Origin: Fodinibius sp. Rm-B-1B1-1
Lineage (GTDB): Bacteria; Bacteroidota; Rhodothermia; Balneolales; Balneolaceae
NCBI RefSeq assembly: GCF_038594945.1
Contig: NZ_JBCFYD010000001.1
Coordinates: 1,302,001-1,366,000, forward strand
Length of the DNA: 64,000 nucleotides
Direction: 5' to 3'
Shown: piece by piece, positions 61,647-64,000 of the stretch
Layout of the letters: every line of letters starts with the position of its first letter
How positions within the stretch are numbered: the stretch's first letter is position 1
The notes under the pieces: generated by a model
The model's input: the letters and a program-made list of their open reading frames with translations, nothing else
The model's database searches: none
Told to the model about the DNA's origin: nothing
Position numbers and translations under genes: made by a program

Positions 61647-62705
61647 ATGATAAAAGTATTAGTTATAGACGATTCTGCCTTAGTTCGAAAGCTTCTCACT
61701 AAAGAGCTGGGTAAACAGAAAGATATTGAAGTGGTCGGGGCTGCGATTAATCCCTATGTAGCGCGGAAAAAAATTGCAGAACTGAAACCGGATGTGTTGA
61801 CGTTGGATTTGGAAATGCCCCGAATGGATGGCCTTTCTTTTTTGTCGAAAGTGATGAAACACCATCCCATGCCAGTTGTGGTGGTAAGTTCATTGACACC
61901 CAAAAATAGTGAGAATGCATTAACGGCGCTTCGGTTAGGGGCTGTGGATGTTATTTGTAAACCGGGCTCAGCGTATTCGACGAAAGAGATATCTCAAAAA
62001 ATTATAAAAGCGGTACGGGCGGCTTCGAAGGCCAATGTAAAGTCGGGTTCCAGGAAATTGCAGAAAAGTAAAGAGCCCGTTCAGATAAACAATAATGGAA
62101 ATGAAAAGGCTCGACTTAAACAGACAACAAAAAAGTTAATTGCGGTGGGAGCATCTACGGGGGGGACCAAAGCTCTTGAAGAAATATTGCCTTCTTTACC
62201 TCCACGATTACCCGGTATGGTGATTGTGCAGCATATGCCCCCGGTATTCACGAAAAGTTTTGCTGAACGGTTAGATACGGTGTGCCGGGTAAATGTAAAA
62301 GAGGCAGAAGATGGCGACTGGATTCAGCCCGGCCAGATTCTTATTGCCCCCGGCAATTATCATATGCTTGTTCAGAAAAAGGGGGCGAAGTATTACACAA
62401 AAATTAAGCAGGGTCCTCCGGTTCACCACCATCGACCGAGTGTGGATGTAATGTTCAACTCTGTGGCTGATGCGGCGGGCGTAAATGCCACTGGTGTTAT
62501 CTTAACCGGAATGGGATCGGATGGAGCGAAAGGACTCAAGAAAATGAGAGACCAGGGAGCCCATACCATTGGACAAAATGAAGATACTTGTGTGGTATAT
62601 GGGATGCCGAAGAAAGCGTATGAGATGGATGCCGTTGCCGAAACACTACCGCTAACAAAAATAGCAGCAGCTATTGTGGAAAGAACGAAAGAAAAGGTGG
62701 TATAA
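61647..62705 (+). CDS. cheB: chemoreceptor methylesterase CheB
   Basis: A 352-residue CheB. The N-terminal receiver has D54 ('VLTLDLEMPRMDGL'); the C-terminal esterase has Ser in 'VGASTGGTKALEEIL', His in 'VIVQHMPPVFTKSF' and Asp in 'GMGSDGAKGL'. It removes methyl groups from receptors and may also deamidate. Linker residues 120-165 are Lys-rich. Confidence 0.95.
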   Translation: MIKVLVIDDSALVRKLLTKELGKQKDIEVVGAAINPYVARKKIAELKPDVLTLDLEMPRMDGLSFLSKVMKHHPMPVVVVSSLTPKNSENALTALRLGAVDVICKPGSAYSTKEISQKIIKAVRAASKANVKSGSRKLQKSKEPVQINNNGNEKARLKQTTKKLIAVGASTGGTKALEEILPSLPPRLPGMVIVQHMPPVFTKSFAERLDTVCRVNVKEAEDGDWIQPGQILIAPGNYHMLVQKKGAKYYTKIKQGPPVHHHRPSVDVMFNSVADAAGVNATGVILTGMGSDGAKGLKKMRDQGAHTIGQNEDTCVVYGMPKKAYEMDAVAETLPLTKIAAAIVERTKEKVV

Positions 62706-62742
62706 TACCACTTAAAAAGTCATAATAACGAATAATGTAGCT

Positions 62743-63111
62743 ATGGGTGTTAAAATTTTGGTTGTTGATGACAGTCTCATAATGCGCAAAGTAATTGAAC
62801 GTGCATGTAATATCTGTGGCTACGACAGCGCTTCAATATTTGAGGCCAGCAATGGTAAAGAAGGACTTGCATTGTTAGAAGAGCATGCCATTGATCTGCT
62901 TTTGGTAGATATCAATATGCCTATCATGGATGGTGTGCAAATGTTGGAAGAGGTCAAAAAGAGAGATCAAAATAACAACATTCCCATTCTTATTGTATCG
63001 GCAGAGAGTAATAAGGAGAGAATTGAAAAATTGAGCCGTTATGGGGCTACGTTTATTCACAAACCATTTACGCCGGAAAAACTTATGGCAGAAATGGAGA
63101 AGTGGATATAA
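62743..63111 (+). CDS. CheY-like response regulator (third)
   Basis: A 122-residue single-domain receiver with D56 ('LLVDINMPIMDGV'), S in 'IVSAESNK' and K in 'FIHKPFTPEK'. It is 38 bp after cheB. Confidence 0.9.
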   Translation: MGVKILVVDDSLIMRKVIERACNICGYDSASIFEASNGKEGLALLEEHAIDLLLVDINMPIMDGVQMLEEVKKRDQNNNIPILIVSAESNKERIEKLSRYGATFIHKPFTPEKLMAEMEKWI

Positions 63112-63143
63112 GGAATAAAACTGTTTTCCCGCCAAAAATAATT

Positions 63144-63169
63144 TAAGAAGTCGCTCAATAGGACGATAA
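63144..63169 (+). promoter_or_regulatory. sigma-28-like promoter of the cheW-mcp unit
   Basis: TAAGAA at 63144-63149, 12 nt, GACGATAA at 63162-63169, 104 bp before the cheW ATG. Identical layout to 47467 and 55719. Confidence 0.6.
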
Positions 63170-63272
63170 AAATTACCTGATTTAGGAGCGAATTAACATC
63201 AGCCCAATTGATTAACAGGATAATAGGGATTCAATCAATTGGCTTACAATATCTTAACAGACCATTTTAGCT

Positions 63273-63791
63273 ATGAGTGATACAGAAGTTTTAGGGCAGG
63301 AAACAGATTCCAGTTCGGACGTAGATGTGGATGGAGGTAAGTTCCTTACGTTCTTTCTGGGTGAAGAAGAGTATGCAATTGAAATTTTGAAGGTGCAGGA
63401 GATTATAGGATTGATGAAAATAACTCCTGTGCCCAAGATGCCCGATTACATACGCGGCGTGTTAAATCTTCGTGGTAAAATTGTTCCGGTGATGAATTTA
63501 CGGACACGATTTGGCCTCGAAGAGATTGAGGATACCGACGAGACCTGCATTATCGTAATCCAGCACGAAGAGTATTTGATGGGCGTGTTGGTCGACCAGG
63601 TATCTGAGGTAGTCGACATTAACACATCAGATATCGAAGAAGTGCCTTCGGTAGGTGCCGGAGAGCAGAGTGAATATCTTTCCGGTATCGGGAAGGTAGA
63701 TGATTCGGTGAAGATGATTATAGAAGTGCATAAGGTTTTGTTTGACGTGCCTGAAGCAGTACTTGACAAATCAGAGGATGGCGGAGGGTAG
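63273..63791 (+). CDS. cheW: CheW coupling protein
   Basis: A 172-residue CheW. 'FLTFFLGEEEYAIEILKVQEII', 'RGVLNLRGKIVPVMNLRTRFG' and 'VLVDQVSEVV' are the family blocks. It links receptors to CheA. The N-terminal ~25 residues are acidic and extra. An MCP gene starts 38 bp after its stop. Confidence 0.95.
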   Translation: MSDTEVLGQETDSSSDVDVDGGKFLTFFLGEEEYAIEILKVQEIIGLMKITPVPKMPDYIRGVLNLRGKIVPVMNLRTRFGLEEIEDTDETCIIVIQHEEYLMGVLVDQVSEVVDINTSDIEEVPSVGAGEQSEYLSGIGKVDDSVKMIIEVHKVLFDVPEAVLDKSEDGGG

Positions 63792-63829
63792 AGAAAACTA
63801 ATTCAGCAAATTTAATATGGGGATAGGTT

Positions 63830-64000
63830 ATGGCATTTACGGAGAAGATAACAGGTAGTGGTTCTGACAATAATGAACAATGGACGATAGGTAAACGGAT
63901 TAAACTGTTAACCTATGGAGGAGTAGCTTTAACATTAATTATTGGGGCAATAGCTATTTATGCGTTCAATAATATTAATAGTTCTATGACAATAATTGAT
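63830..64000 (+). CDS. methyl-accepting chemotaxis protein, 5' part only
   Basis: ATG at 63830, then an open frame to the window edge (57 codons). A short polar N-terminus is followed by a transmembrane helix 'LLTYGGVALTLIIGAIAIYAF' and 'NNINSSM', which is how transmembrane MCPs start. Truncated by the window end. Confidence 0.75.
   Translation, partial: MAFTEKITGSGSDNNEQWTIGKRIKLLTYGGVALTLIIGAIAIYAFNNINSSMTIID

Overview
The window looks like a chromosomal segment of a Bacteroidota/Balneolota-type bacterium (inference). The FCB-like signs are genes that mostly lack a clear Shine-Dalgarno sequence, AT-leaning coding regions, many lipoprotein or secreted proteins, an SLC12-type transporter, and DUF1456 and DUF3185 genes. 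There is no rRNA, no prophage, no transposase and no recognisable integrase. One tRNA (Cys, GCA) and one TPP riboswitch are present.

Layout. 0-8.9 kb: mixed metabolic and secreted genes (alpha/beta hydrolase, methyltransferase, an M24-fold protein with degenerate metal ligands, a dehydrogenase-like protein, an FAD monooxygenase, a lipoprotein, a membrane protein and a Crp/Fnr regulator). 9-18 kb: core metabolism (hemL, gcvP, thiD, a class I amidotransferase, a YggS-type PLP protein, tRNA-Cys, and a LysR regulator divergent from a secreted protein). 18-26.5 kb: an AT-rich accessory block. It holds a Fic protein, a PLD-like protein with zinc ribbons, and a tightly overlapping four-gene operon: a sigma-like/HARE-HTH protein, a 64-aa coiled-coil protein, a DndD-type ATPase, and a DndE domain fused to a HerA-type ATPase. 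No dndC (sulfur transfer) or dndB is present, so this resembles a Dnd-derived system that does not itself make phosphorothioate. It is the best candidate for an undescribed system. 27-36 kb: small proteins, egtD, an SLC12-like transporter, a TPP-riboswitch operon (methyltransferase, AIR-synthase-like protein, thiE-like), a Trm112-like protein and ettA.

36-50.5 kb: a repeat-rich accessory region. It carries a second Fic protein and a three-component ABC ATPase conflict cassette (PD-(D/E)XK-like protein, winged-helix middle component, SMC-like ATPase) bracketed by ~110-bp imperfect direct repeats. It also carries two divergent HNH endonucleases, one with a phosphorothioate-binding-type N-terminus, and a DUF559 endonuclease bracketed by two essentially identical ~112-bp repeats. 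At least two families of intergenic repeats with inverted arms and compensatory changes lie between these genes.

47-64 kb: chemotaxis. A PAS protein, a phosphate-porin-like protein, a hybrid histidine kinase, an isolated DHp-like protein, and then cheY-cheX-cheA-cheR-cheD-cheY-cheX-cheB-cheY-cheW-mcp (the last cut by the window edge). Five transcription units here share a sigma-28-like promoter pattern: TAAGA or similar, 12-13 nt, then ACGATAA or ACCGATAA. The spacing is nearly constant, which ties the PAS protein, the porin and a 150-aa unknown to the same regulon. No flagellar or pilus genes lie in the window, so the motility organelle is unknown.
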